64,000 bases of DNA from Stenopsyche tienmushanensis (taxonomy: Eukaryota; Arthropoda; Insecta; Trichoptera; Stenopsychidae): the NCBI GenBank assembly GCA_008973525.1, contig WACJ01000039.1, positions 372,001 to 436,000 of the forward strand. The letters are read 5' to 3'. The notes beneath the pieces are model-generated. The model saw only the letters and a program-made list of their open reading frames with translations, had not been told where the DNA came from and did no database searches. Every line of letters begins with the position of its first letter. Within the stretch, counting starts at the first letter, position 1. The position numbers and the translations under genes were made by a program. This document shows positions 38,901 through 49,753 of this stretch, in pieces.

Positions 38901-39058
38901 AGAAAATACTCCTGTCAAATTGACACTTGGGACAATGAATGTTTTTAGAATGCTAAAGAACATAGAGATGGGAGATGTGGGGGCATCGGTACGTACTGGT
39001 GGTGATTTTGCGGGGCGGCAGGCGCGCGGCGACCGAAGAGTCGCTCCAGCAGCGGCAT
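26923..39058 (-). CDS. FNIP: folliculin-interacting protein
   Basis: FNIP partners folliculin and acts with it at lysosomes in the Rag GTPase/mTORC1 and AMPK nutrient pathway. Fourteen exons join in phase into 1288 residues: 38997-39058, 35639-35894, 33198-33310, 32800-33116, 32594-32716, 32322-32470, 32061-32194, 31823-31966, 30727-30882, 28760-30640, 27581-27681, 27396-27507, 27210-27321, 26923-27129. Family landmarks appear in order. They are a basic start [31 protein letters not shown] in exon 2, [13 protein letters not shown] in exon 3 (longin-type N-terminus), [20 protein letters not shown] at about residues 526-545, then [20 protein letters not shown] and the end [18 protein letters not shown] (DENN-type C-terminus). 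The 1881-nt exon is mostly a disordered Ser/Asn-rich insert. Introns carry mariner and Tigger debris but coding exons are intact. Vertebrate FNIP1 is of similar length. Confidence 0.96.
27950..28200 (+). repeat. interspersed repeat family C, copy 1
   Basis: Shares CATTCTTATCG(T/C)TGACCA, GACA(A/G)(G/A)TTTGCAC and TTTTATTTTCGCAACACA(T/A)TAATAGGCAAAA with 52500-52690, in the same order and orientation. Here it lies in the FNIP intron between exons 28760-30640 and 27581-27681. It directly precedes a mariner fragment and a family A match, so these may be parts of one composite element. Confidence 0.65.
28195..28500 (+). mobile_element. mariner transposase fragment joined to family A sequence
   Basis: 28195-28310 matches the core of repeat family A (CTATCTACAGTGTTAAGG through GCTGCGACGGTGCTGACA). 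It is followed in frame, from about 28385, by [23 protein letters not shown]. This corresponds to the mariner motif around the second catalytic Asp (TxDExWxxHYxPE). The junction of the two within one intron suggests that family A is carried by, or has inserted into, mariner-like DNA. Confidence 0.55.
30951..31800 (+). mobile_element. internally altered mariner element with TIRs and TA duplication
   Basis: The left end TTGGGTGTGTGAATAAGTTC and the right end, TGAGGTGTGTGAATAAGTTC when complemented, agree at 18 of 20 positions. Both are flanked by TA (30949-30950 and 31801-31802). Inside, 31463-31732 encodes the C-terminal catalytic part of a mariner transposase: [38 protein letters not shown]. 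The element is about 850 bp against a usual 1.3 kb. It carries an unrelated piece at 31088-31198. It sits in the FNIP intron, 20 nt downstream of the 5' splice site of exon 31823-31966. Confidence 0.9.
31088..31198 (+). mobile_element. R1-type retrotransposon ORF2 C-terminal scrap
   Basis: A 36-codon frame, [20 protein letters not shown] then [12 protein letters not shown], resembles the extreme C-terminus of R1-clade reverse transcriptase proteins (WxxxxxFxxxVMxxKExxExxRR). It lies inside the mariner at 30951-31800, in place of part of the transposase. This implies insertion into, or filler repair within, that element. Confidence 0.5.
33600..33910 (+). mobile_element. Tigger transposase C-terminal remnant
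   Basis: The frame at 33636-33821 ([20 protein letters not shown], then [19 protein letters not shown]) matches the acidic C-terminal tail of Tigger/jerky-type transposases. It is followed by degraded codons ([13 protein letters not shown]) before 33905. It lies in the FNIP intron 33311-35638. No catalytic domain remains. Confidence 0.65.
33914..34500. repeat. unidentified moderately GC-rich insertion
   Basis: A block richer in GC than the surrounding intron, with a 173-codon minus-strand frame (33914-34435) lacking recognisable motifs. GAGGCCCTAGGCGC at about 34089 and GAGGCCCTTTAAAGGCGC at about 34452 are similar outer sequences. The composition shift suggests an inserted element. I cannot name it. 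Confidence 0.35.
35983..36520 (-). mobile_element. decayed mariner element
   Basis: On the minus strand about 36230-36345 reads [20 protein letters not shown], then [13 protein letters not shown]. This is the mariner motif around a catalytic Asp (RxVTGDExWxxYxNP) followed by the linker. The plus-strand string GGGGACCGAAAAGTAATCATTTTTTG at 35983-36008 resembles a mariner terminal repeat. It lies in the first FNIP intron. Confidence 0.65.
36640..37240. repeat. tandem pair of an interspersed repeat (family D)
   Basis: Two related units, about 36640-36905 and 36945-37240. Each begins near TATACC(G/A)TTCATC with TTGTGAT(A/G)AAACTTTG. Each contains a GCGCATATTGGT or GGCACATATTGAT block and ends in AGGGA/GGGGACAAG-type sequence. 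The first part matches the family D repeats at 42180-42300, 46195-46435 and 56095-56390. Confidence 0.55.
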
Positions 39059-40328
39059 GACTACGGCCCCGCCGCCAAACGTCACGTGCGTCCGCGGTCA
39101 TATGACAACACTGCCCTCCGCCCTCCACCCATCCCCCCCAACGACTCCACAAACTAAACGTCACTTACGTCATTATCAATAGCTTACTACCACACCTTCA
39201 CATCCCATACACACACACATAAATTCAACATATATATTAATTATAAAATATTTTTTTTAGAAATATTCTCATGTATTTTAAATATCGAAAATTCTGATAT
39301 TTTATTTTATATTTACATTTTTTAAAAATTGGCTGCATTAAATAATCGTCAAATGATTCCGTCAGTTCAATGAAATGGCAGCACTAAATAATGGAACGGA
39401 AAAAGCAATTAAGCTTGGGTCGAATTAATTTAATTTTGTATTGTAATGAAAGAATAAAAATAATCAAATGTCGAATCATTATTAAAATCTTACCATCATT
39501 AGCATCCTACAATATTGAAACGGAACACCACAACACGGAATTCTACTCAATTCTTCATTATCATTTAAAATAATGGCAGGACGCATTGTTTTTTTTTTTA
39601 ACAAAATATATTTTTATACAAATAAAATCAAAAGATTGCAAATATTTGTTTATATTTAATGACAATGATATATCAATTCAAGTTCATCAAGTTCTACTTA
39701 GAATAAAATTAACAGATTTTAACATTAATAAAGCGAGACAAAATTATTATATGTTATAGGAAAAAAGATTGCATAAAATAAACTTTAGAGCTAAAAAGTT
39801 TCACTTCTACTGTGTAAAGGCTTTATATAAATATTATACATATATGTACATAAAACATGTATATATTTGTTTGATATTTCAAATATTTTTTTTAAATGCA
39901 ATATGCTTTGTTTTCCGCAATTAATTAAATATATTTAATTAATATAATGTGCAAAATAATAAGCTGTCATTTTAAATATTCAATATGAACTTCTGCCATA
40001 TATTTAAATTTTAAAATATTATAAAACATTTGCAAAATAAGTCTTTAAATTTATATTGATATTAATTTTAATAAATTATAAATATAATAAACAATCCGGA
40101 AATTAGCATAAAACTATTTATTATTTTAAAATTTGTCGTCGAAAATTTGACAGGTTGCTTATGAGTTACTGGTCGCATCGAAAGCGGTTTAGTTTTAAAT
40201 CAGCTGTCAAATGCGCGTGTTGTTAGTTTTACGAATTATTTTCCCGGAGAATATGTAGCTGTGCATCATAATGATAATAGCTTGGATCTTAAATTAAACG
40301 ATAACGACCTAATATTTAAATCGTCATA
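39059..40328. promoter_or_regulatory. divergent promoter region between FNIP and KAT14
   Basis: The FNIP side (39059-39130) is CpG-rich and holds an E-box in the context GTCACGTGCG at 39081-39090, 23-32 bp before the FNIP ATG, and a second E-box CATATG at 39099-39104. The KAT14 side has no TATA box. The middle (39160-40100) is AT-rich with no supported gene. Confidence 0.55.
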
Positions 40329-43300
40329 ATGGTGATCTGCAAATACTGTCTCCGACCGGAAGACAAACGACTTTTACCATGCTTAGAGTGTAAATCTTGC
40401 AAAAACGTCGTTCATCTTGAGTGTCTATTATCGAAAAAAACACCCGGTCACTATATTGGAGATGTTTTCTTCGATTTCAAATGCGCCGATTGTTCAGAGA
40501 CGGGAATAGAGATTTTAAAACGAGATAAAATGTCATGGTAATTTATGTTTACAAGTTGTTATTTATATAGTTCTTATGATTTATTATTCGATTTGTTGAT
40601 AGTCATTCTGTGACCGTGATCCTGTCTTTCTATTAAGACTATCGGAAAAAAGTACAATTATAATTTAACTCTAACGTAGAAAAACGTGAGACTCGTGCGG
40701 AAGAAGTAAAAATAACCTCATTAGTGGGTGTATTTCTATTTATTAATGATTCTGTTGTATCAGATTAATTTCGTTGATTGCCCACACTGCGTGTATTTTC
40801 AAGTGTATAAAGCACGCCTGAATCAGTGACATTCAAATTCTCTATGCCATTTATCGTGTCTTCAAATGACGATATAAATTCAACTGTTGTCGTTGGAAGG
40901 TTATGTTGTCCACTTTTTCTTTGTTGTTTAATGCCCTTTTATTAGCAATCCCTTTGATGAGACCATTGCTAACCATTTTGACATGGTTTTTCACAGCGTA
41001 TATATGTTTCTAAAATGTGGTTGTCAGCCATATCTCCTGTAGAATTTTTTCATTTACTCTTCACTACTACATAATTATAAATAAATGTTAGGTATTTTTT
41101 ATTGTCAATGCTGTTTATTACATTTTCTATTTACAGGTTGTATGTTTTAGCTATAGCTTTAAACCATTTGTCTAAAAAGTGCTTGGGTATAAGTAATAAT
41201 GGCTTTTTTCATTGGCAAACTCACATTGCATCTTTTATTGTAAACAATTGGAACAATCTTTTTGACCCGTCATGGTAAGAACAATTTAGAACATATTTGT
41301 TTTTGTGAATTTCATTATTAAAAGAATAATTTATAATTTTTAGCAAACGAAAGAGAAATTTTAGCGGAACGTTTTCTGGCATCCTATCAAATTGGAATAA
41401 TATATTTTTTGAATCCGGTACTAGCGTTTTAAAAGAAAACGGATGGTGGAAAATTAGAAATGGATTTTCTCCTGCTCTTGTGAAATATTTGTGTATACAT
41501 TTTAACTTATATTTAAAATTTAATTAATATTAAAATTAACGTTAAATAAGTTGTAAAATTATTTTTTGATTGTTTATAGATACGGAATTTTCGCTTTGGA
41601 AACAGAAAGATCGAAAGATGGGTTCATCGAGTGTAAGTGATAAAGTGGCAGAATATTATGTGATGAAAAAAATTCTTTCAGAAATAGGTAAACATACAAA
41701 ATATAAAGTGGATTATGAGTTTTATTAAATTTGTAATGAACCCATTTTAATATTAATTTAAAGGTTTTGGTGATTTATTGATGAACAGTAATGATGTTGA
41801 AAAAAATGAACAAACTGAAAAATTTGAATCAAACCCTTCCAGTCCAAAATCGGAAGTGCAAACTGATGGATCCGGAATAAGTAATAGGTTAAAAAATAAT
41901 CTTCTATTTTATCTCATTGTAATATTAGGGATACTCAGAAAAAAGGCGTTTTTATAAATGAAATTCATATAATTTGTTAATTCTATCCTGAGTGATTTTA
42001 ACGGTGTGAGGCCGTGTATTCTGTTGAAAGTATACCATATGATAATTAATCACAGCAGGCCTCTTTTTTCAATTAATTTTGTATTCTGTTACGATTGTTT
42101 CTTTGGATTTCTGAAATTTAAAATAAATTATACTATAAATGTCGCATTAAAAATTAATATTTGTTAGTTTGTATTTAATGTGCTACCATACCATTCATTC
42201 GTTCGCGATAAAACTTTGTCAACTTACTTTTTACACTTGCGGGAATAACATTAGTAAAAATATTGCTTAAGACATTATCCTGAAGTTGACCAAACACTGA
42301 CTTAAAAAAGACGTGCAATTTGAACGACGGACACTGACCGTCAAAGTTATTCATTTAAAAAAAATGCATTTTTCTCTGTGTACTTCTAATATGTATAATT
42401 ATTACTATTTTTATTATAACGAACAATATTATGCTTGAAATATTTTTAAAAAAATCATGATTTACAGGGAAGGAAATTTAAATAGTGATATGGAAGAATA
42501 TTTCTCAAATAGATATTTAATGGATTGCTCATTGATGACAAATATAGACGACATGCTCTTAGATTTTGAAGAATCATCTGAAAGCAATATCAGTCTATTT
42601 GAAAGAGTATGATAAATATATTTAAATTTTATCCTATTTTATTTTTAAAATAGCTTAATTTTCGAATGTCATTTTTATGTTTGCAGAGAGATGATTCATT
42701 TAGTCAATATTTTGCTAACGAAGAAGACGCTAAACATAAAACGCCAAGTGCAAAGTGTGGCAGCTCAATTTTCGATTTTAACAAATCTGCAAACGATTCT
42801 ACTTCAACGAAAATCAATCCGAATGTAAAGAGTTTGAAAACCAAAAGTTCCGAATTATATATAGCTCCTCCCGTTAAAGGTTTATTTTCCGATTCTACCA
42901 AATCAAACGATCTGCCATGGGTTAACGAATCTAAAAACAAATACGAGAAGAAAAAATCTTTCATTGTGTCGGAGTATTCGGAAGTACAAATGCTGAATCA
43001 TTTGAATACAGTATGTCGTAAAGCGCATTTTATAAATATTAATAAAGATCTTATAAGGCTTCGTGCTAAACTTTCTCTGAGAAGATTGAAAAGACAACGA
43101 TATCTTCCCATTTTTAATCTCGATAGGTAAAATATAAATTAAACTGTATATGTTGTATAAAATAATTGATTTTTAGGCAACGTCATAGTAATGTCCTATA
43201 ATTTTTATTTACAGTTTAGTTTCAAAGCTTGCATATTACCCAACCGAGGACTATTCGGATATGTCTCTCGGAATAAGACGTGTTTTGGATCAGTTTCAGG

Positions 43301-44389
43301 TGAATTTTTATTGTTGGGGTTGTTAAAAATTCAATATACGCGAGTAAAAAACATTTTATTTTTACAGCACGGCAGCAATGTTTCTTCAGCTCATTTGAAT
43401 TATGCGCTTCGATTGGTTGTATCGTATGAAATTTCACCGTTTATATCGCCATATTCTGGGAATCTGTTAAAGCCGTATATTTGGAGGGATTTTGAAAGTC
43501 GACCTTTATGGCTTCGATTGATGGAAGAGATGGAATGCAAAGCCAATAAAAATAATCCCTTCTGGGTGAAACCGTCCAAATCGTCTTTGGATTATTGTTA
43601 CGTTCGTCCTCAACATATAGCATCCATCAATACTTTATGTTCGCAGTTTTTTTGGCCTGGTATAGACTGTACGTAAATTTTTCTGCATTATTTACACTTT
43701 ATTTTTATAAATGCAAAATATTAATCATCATTTTATTTTCAGTATCTGATACGTTGCTCTACCCAGAATTTAGTTGTGTTGTACTGTATAAAAAGATAAT
43801 TGTGGCTTTTGCATTTCTCGTACCTGATGTTAGTTTAAATGAAGCTTATATATCATTTATTTTTACAAGACCTGAATGGAGAAAATCTGGTATTGCTAAT
43901 GTTATGCTTTATCATTTGACACAGGTGAATAAATTAAATATTAGACTTTTTTTATCTATTAAGGGACGTTTCTACCTTGTCGGGCCTAAAAGTTATCGAT
44001 TTTTTAACTTTTTTTGTTGTGAAAAGTATTAAATATAGAATGTTTAATGACTTAAGTTACACGGTAACCCTGCAACGTTTACATGATTACGTTTGAAAGG
44101 TTTAATTGCTTAATTTGGCTCTATTAATTATTTTTCAGACGTGCATTGATAAAGATATAACTTTACACGTTTCCGCATCAAATCCTGCAATATTTTTGTA
44201 CCAAAAATTTGGTTTTAAGGTATTAATATTTTGCATACACTGTATAAATTCAAATTTACATTGTATTATTTAACGTGTTGTTTTAATTTTTAGGTTGAAG
44301 AATTTTTACAAGAATTTTATGATAAATATCTTCCACCTGACTCCAAAGAATGCAAGCATGCATTGTATCTCCGCCTGAGTCGTAGCTAA
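40329..44389 (+). CDS. KAT14: KAT14 (CSRP2BP/Atac2) acetyltransferase-family subunit of ATAC
   Basis: KAT14 is a GNAT-fold subunit of the ATAC histone-acetyltransferase complex in the nucleus. Twelve exons give 683 residues: 40329-40537, 41137-41274, 41344-41492, 41580-41687, 41764-41887, 42468-42606, 42687-43126, 43215-43299, 43368-43668, 43743-43924, 44139-44219, 44294-44389. The N-terminus has a zinc-binding pattern (CxxC at 4-7, CxxC at 21-24, HxxC at 29-32, CxxC at 52-55). It is followed by the conserved helical segment with FFHWQTHIASFIVNNW. The C-terminal half matches the vertebrate protein closely: LKPYIWRDFE, LDYCYVRPQHIASINTLCSQ and FFWPGID. The GNAT core follows, with the acetyl-CoA loop RKSGIA at about 611-616, then HVSASNPAIFLYQKFGFK. 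The donor at 41492/41493 was chosen over one 2 nt upstream because only it keeps the frame. Confidence 0.95.
40955..41040 (-). repeat. SINE-like repeat, copy 2 (partial)
   Basis: GAGACCATTGCTAACCATTT through CAGCCATATCTCCTGTAG matches 25340-25425 at roughly 80 percent by eye, but it stops before the tRNA-like end. It lies in the first KAT14 intron. Confidence 0.5.
42180..42300 (+). repeat. family D repeat unit in a KAT14 intron
   Basis: CTACCATACCATTCATTCG, TAAAACTTTGTCAACTTA and TTTACACTTGCGGGAATAAC match the units at 36650, 46195 and 56260. A single monomer, in the intron between exons 41764-41887 and 42468-42606. Confidence 0.6.
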
Positions 44390-44774
44390 TAAGAACGTAT
44401 GATAATTAAACATGTTCCTGTTAAAAAGTTTTATTATTTGAACATTAATACTTAAAATTTAATTACAATATTACAAAAATATTTTTTTATAAATTCAACA
44501 ATGTCATAAATATATCAGCCTGTGATCAAAAATAATGTACACAATTTTATTGAATCTCACCAAACACCCATAAATATATTTTTCCAGTGTTTTTGTAAAC
44601 TAATGAATTTTCAACATTCAAATATATATGCGATGTTGTCAACCACATTTTTAAACATTCTATGAAAGCCATATTAAAATGATTGACAAAAGTCCCATAA
44701 GAAATATCACAAAAGTCAATTATAAAAACAATTTATATCGATTTTAAAATATTTCTTATTTTATATTAAAAATA
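44390..44774. terminator. convergent 3' ends of KAT14 and IVD
   Basis: 385 bp of AT-rich DNA separate the two stop codons. ATTAAA at about 44405 could serve KAT14 polyadenylation. On the minus strand an AATAAA, seen as TTTATT at about 44544, could serve IVD. If both are used the transcripts stay apart, with little margin. Confidence 0.4.
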
Positions 44775-47700
44775 TTAACTATATTCTTTATTGAGTGAGC
44801 GACCGATGACCATTCTGCGTATTTCCGATGTACCTGCACCTATTTCGTACAGCTTGGCATCACGCAGTAGTCTTCCAGTCGGATAATCATTGATGTAACC
44901 ATTTCCACCTGTAATTTAAAACAATAACATAATTGCACCGTATCCAAATTTAAATCATCGTAGAAATAAATTGAATATTTACCCAAAATTTGTATTGCGT
45001 CTAAAGCCATTTGTGTCGCCTTTTCCGCACAATAGAGAATTACACCGGCGCAGTCTTTGCTATTGAGGTGTCCATTATCGCCGGCTCTAGCGACGTTGTA
45101 AAGATAACTTCTGCACGCTCCTAATGTTGTGTACATATCTGCCATTTTTCCCTATAAAATGATTGATTATGTCTCATTCCGATTACAAAAATATAATAAC
45201 TTTTAACCGTGTATTATTTACTTGTATCAATTGAAATTCTCCAATTTTCTTTCCGAATTGCTTTCTTGCGTGAGCATATTCAAACGAAATATCAACGCAT
45301 GCCTGCATGATGCCAACCGGACCTGCGGCTAGTATAAGTCTTTCTACGTCCAATCCCGACATCAAAACATACACGCCTTTATTCTCCTGGCCGAGAATAT
45401 TTTTTGCTGGAACTTTACAATCTTCAAATACAAGTTCCCCGGTGCTGGAACCTCTCATGCCGAGTTTATCCAACTTTTGTGCTACTGAAAATCCTTCAAA
45501 ACCTTTTTCAACGAGGAATGCCGTTATTCCATGTTGATTAGCATTCGAATCTGTTTTTGCATAAACCTGAATATGAATGAAAATGCTTGATAAATCTAAG
45601 AATGCTGAATATAAAGCGAATGTTTTATATTGCAATATATTTTACCACAGCTACATCAGCGTCCGGTCCATTGGTAATCCAAAATTTATGACCGTTAAGT
45701 ACATAATAGTCGCCTTTTTTTTCAGCTCGTAATTTCATAGAGACTACATCGCTTCCGGATCCCGCTTCTGACATTGCCAACGCACCCATGAATTCACCGC
45801 TACAGAGCTAAAATCTACATGTTAATCTTCTATATTGGATTCGATCTTGATTAATAAAATATATTTGTACCTTTGGGAGATATTTTGATTTTTGCTCGTC
45901 AGTTCCATGTCGATTTATTTGATTCACGCAAAGATTAGAATGCGCTCCGTATGATAAAGCAATACCACCCGCCGCCCTGAAATTGTTATGATTTTTATTA
46001 AAATTGTGTATTCACTAATTGTTATAATTTATTTTGGGATAAAATCGACCTATGTGAAATCAGAAGCCCGGAATCCTAATATTAGTTGATTATTTCTAGC
46101 TATTACAGTAATGAGATGATATTTATTATTACATATTACTAGTGATTGCACGTCTTGCATAACAAACTGTGTACACAAACAATATTTTTACTATGCCTAT
46201 ATTATTCCAGCAGGTGTAAACAGTAAGTTGACAAAATTTTATCGCAATCGGATGAACGGTATGGAAGCACATTAAATACGAACAAACAAACATTGATTTT
46301 TATATATTAGACTATGCCTATGTTACTCGTACAATTTTTAGCGATAAGTGGACGAAGTTTTATCACAATTCAATGAACGGTATGGCAGCTCATTACATAC
46401 GAACAAACAGAGATTCATTTTTATATATAAGATTTTAGTTGATGAGTTAAAAATAGAAGACTGTCAACCACATGCTTAAGATGTGTTTTACAAGAAGAGA
46501 AAAAGCTTCTACATGCTGCTCCGATCAGATCAGGAGTCTCACTGATCTTCCATTAATACAAGCGCTTCCCACTGTGGGTACTATGATTGATACAAACCAG
46601 GGTCACAATGCAAAGAAGAATAATATTTTTCTAACGAAATTTTAGACTCCTATTTATATTAGTTACGAGATTGATATTTACTCTTATTTAGAATGTTTAC
46701 AAAATGTTGTTTATTCTTAGTTTTTAGTTAGGTTATGCTAACTGGTTCTTATTACTACTACAACTGTGAATTATTACTTTATTATAGGAAGTACATATAT
46801 CCACGAAATATTATTTGTTATTCCTAGCTATTCATGAAATGTTTTTTTATTTTAATTGAAATGAAAAAGTTTAATTTGAGTTGAAAAAGATTAACTTGAG
46901 TTGAAAAAGTTTAACTTGAAACGAAAAAGGGTTTAACTTGGTGTAAAAATACTGTATTTAGCATATAGAATCTCGCCGGTTCAGACTCAGGAAAGTTCAA
47001 AGAACCAAAATCACCAGAAGAGCAACGAAAATATTACCTTGGGGAGGGATAAATGAAGAATCTCACTACGCAAAGATAATAATATTGTCTTCCATATCGT
47101 TTTTAAATGGTGCATGTGAATGAGAAGATACTCTCACTCGCTATAGATGAATCCGAGATGCTCTTTCTCTCGCTTCTCTTTCAAGATATACTACGAAAAG
47201 TCCTTTTCAGTAATAATACATCCTATCGCGACAGTCATAAAAGCATCCTTTGATATGTTCGTTTTATAAGTATTCAATATCGAGCAAACGAAGAGATGAA
47301 TGTATAATACAGAAGAGATGGATATTGATGAGACCCTAGTTCTGCAGTGGACTGTTTGTATTTTCACTACGATGATGATAATTTGTTTTTAAAATGTACA
47401 ATAGTTTAGATTACATAGATTTTTCTTTTTAATGATCAATAGTCATATCTGAGTGTTATCTCGTATCAAAAATGAAAAACAAAACTTATCTTCTAACGTC
47501 TTATACTTAGGGAAGTGCGTATTATTTTCGTCGTAAATCATATAATATAATTTGATATGAACTAATTCAAAACAATGGAATTTCAAAAACAACGATTTTG
47601 CAAGTTCCAAATAAAATTGATTTTCTATTTATATAATCATCATCATAATGCAGCCATAAACGGTCCATTGCAATACTAGGGCTTCTTCAATATCCATTCA

Positions 47701-48569
47701 CAGGAAGGGATCACATCAAAAGGCAATGGAATATAATATTGTTATCATTGCGACGTAGAATTCTTCATTTGTTCCTCTTCGACGCCTTCATTTTTTTATA
47801 CAACAAGTTGTATAATTTTTTAATAATATATAAATGGATAAATGTATGACCTGGATATTTCTTCATAGATGATGATATGGTCTAAATATTTTCCTCCCGA
47901 TCCTCCATAGTTAGGATCTGCCGTTATTCCTAAAATAGTGCAACGTTATATAATAAATGTTTTTATAATAATTTTGATGATTGATCAATAAATAGGAATA
48001 AATTTAACACATTGAATGAATGCCGATTTGTTGTATATAAATTTATATTATTAGCAATTTGATTGATATAATTTTTAAAAATAGACGTTAATAAATCTTA
48101 CCTAATGCTCCTAAATTTCCTAATTTCTTCCAAAACGATCTTAAATCTGTAAAATTATTGCTTTTGTCAATTTCATCAGCTTTTGGAGCTAATTCTTTCT
48201 GTACAAAGTCGAATACGGTGTTCCGCAGCTGAAAAATTGTAATGTAGTGATAAATTCAGAATAGTATTGAATTGAATTGTGATTTATAGAAACATGTTTT
48301 GTATTCCGGAGTCAATGCTCTGCATTTATATAAATAAATATAACCTCATTCAATTATTGATTGTCAGATGAACTTTACAAACTTTCAAATATCAACTTTC
48401 ATCACTCAATCACTATCAATATCCAAATAACACAAACCTGATTCTGTTCGCTGGTCAGGCCGTATGCATTTTCATCGATTGGATAATATTTTGAAAAACA
48501 TCGCACATTTTTAGTACTGATTAAATTATTAAGTTTGAAAGAATCAAAAAGCAATGCCTTGAGTGCCAT
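44775..48569 (-). CDS. IVD: isovaleryl-CoA dehydrogenase, mitochondrial
   Basis: IVD is the FAD enzyme that oxidises isovaleryl-CoA to 3-methylcrotonyl-CoA in leucine breakdown, passing electrons to ETF in the mitochondrial matrix. Eight exons give 417 residues: 48438-48569, 48102-48228, 47851-47929, 45871-45976, 45646-45807, 45222-45566, 44983-45151, 44775-44908. The N-terminus ([20 protein letters not shown], then NVRCFSKYY) is Arg/Lys-containing with no acidic run, as in mitochondrial presequences. [14 protein letters not shown] (156-169) is the acyl-CoA dehydrogenase signature, and [10 protein letters not shown] follows. The catalytic Glu at the IVD-specific place is present in SGLDVERL (Glu277). 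The C-terminal [11 protein letters not shown] has Gly-Ala-Gly where most relatives carry their catalytic Glu, which is diagnostic for IVD. All junctions keep phase. Confidence 0.97.
46195..46435 (-). repeat. two tandem family D monomers in an IVD intron
   Basis: Two monomers of about 110-120 bp follow each other: (A/G)ACTATGCCTAT(A/G)TTA near each start, GT(A/G)GACGAAGTTTTATC in the middle, and ATGAACGGTATGG(A/C)AGC with ACGAACAAACA at the end. The orientation is opposite to the copies at 42.2 and 56.2 kb. The AT-box spacer TTTTTATATA(T/A)(T/A)AGA links the monomers. Confidence 0.65.
46860..46945 (+). repeat. short tandem repeat, about 20-bp unit
   Basis: Roughly four units of GAAAAAG(T/A)TTAACTTGAGTT in a row with small drifts, the last two with GAAACGAAAAAGGG. 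It lies in the large IVD intron. Confidence 0.6.
47040..47785. repeat. interrupted long inverted repeat
   Basis: The left arm (47049-47096: AAATGAAGAATCTCACTACG, then GATAATAATATTGTCTTCCAT) pairs with 47725-47782. Further in, 47316-47356 (GATGGATATTGATGAGACCC, then TAGTTCTGCAGTGGACTGTT) pairs with 47657-47698. About 85-90 percent identity by eye. It could be a foldback element or two inverted copies of one repeat, in the IVD intron 45977-47850. Confidence 0.6.
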
Positions 48570-49455
48570 ATTGCAAGAGTATAAAACTGTTTCTGTGCAA
48601 AAATGTTAAAACTAAAGTCTTATCACATAATGTAACGTAGCTCAAAATAACACATTATCATTCACTCACACACAAGTCAGCACCTATGTCAACACAGTGC
48701 TATCAAATCCAGTGCTGGATGCCTTCATGTTTATTTAACTGATAAATAACAACTGTTTTGCTGAAATTATTTTAAGTGATGTAATAAATAGGCCTGAAAA
48801 AAAATCCAAGCAAATTTGCAATTAAATTTCCATTGATGAAATCATATTTTTTTGAAAGGCTTTCATTTGTTATTATTTTATTTTAACATAAATATCAGGG
48901 CTTCGAACCGATAAAACCGTTATTTTTGCCAGAACTGAACCGATTCAAAAATTTTCGGTTTTTTCAGTTCAATATACACTTAAACCTTTTTTGTGCGGTA
49001 GATGCGTTCCGCACAAAATCGCACAAAAAAGCTATGATTTACATAGAAAAAGTGAAAATGCGTTCCATGGATTTTAAAAACCGCATAACTTTGAAACAGA
49101 TACATAAAATATATCCAAAATCGCACAAAAAAAAGTTAATAAAAAAACAGGAAAAACAATAAGGCAATAAAAAAATATCATTTTTGATAACATTAACGTC
49201 TTGCATCATTGATGAAATTTTAAGAATGTCTGACATCAATCTATCAACCTAAATTCTAGCTTGTAATCATAAGTGATTATTATGTATTTTATTTAGGTTA
49301 TCTATTCCTATAAATTTGCTATGTACCTAGACTGGGACTCTCAGATTTAAATTTGTTTCCTAGTATTATGTACGTCAAGTTGGGATTCCCAAACTTTCAA
49401 TAATTAAACATCACGTCTATATCATTTCGTTTAATAAATGATATAATTATACATA
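48570..49455. other. IVD upstream region
   Basis: Contains the IVD promoter, without a TATA box near the ATG. At 48900-48970 is a motif (CGAACCGATAAAACCGTTAT) similar to 1905-1930. At 48985-49135 lies a CGCACAAAA-rich block related to the Tigger-associated repeats near 5.7 kb. No gene is seen. Confidence 0.4.
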
Positions 49456-49560
49456 GCCGTAACAAGTGCGTGGCAAATCAGGCGCCCGCCACGGGCGCAT
49501 TTGGGCTTTGAGCGCAAAACGCAAAATACCGACCCGATTGAGAGTTGCACATGGTTTTTT
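49456..49560. repeat. solitary end of a hAT-like family
   Basis: GCCGTAACAAGTGCGTGGCA through ACCGACCCGATTGAGAGTTG is about 85 percent identical, inverted, to the right end of the element at 50264-53677 (53582-53679). It has no matching partner end and therefore is a truncated second family member. Confidence 0.7.
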
Positions 49561-49753
49561 TTTTACATGACCATTCTACTTTACATGAACCAACACTGAT
49601 TAACTCTATCCATTATTATAATATATACTTAGTTGTTTAAACCGTATTTTCTTCGTTATTAATTAAACATTGGGCCGACCCATCCGATATAAACCTGCAA
49701 TAAAATAAAAATAATATTTTAGACTAATTTCGATTTGTAATCATGCTGTAGAT

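Noticed and set aside
38844..39164. Minus-strand ORF over the FNIP first exon
   Set aside because: The true FNIP start is the ATG at 39058 in another frame, which splices in phase to exon 2 at 35894.
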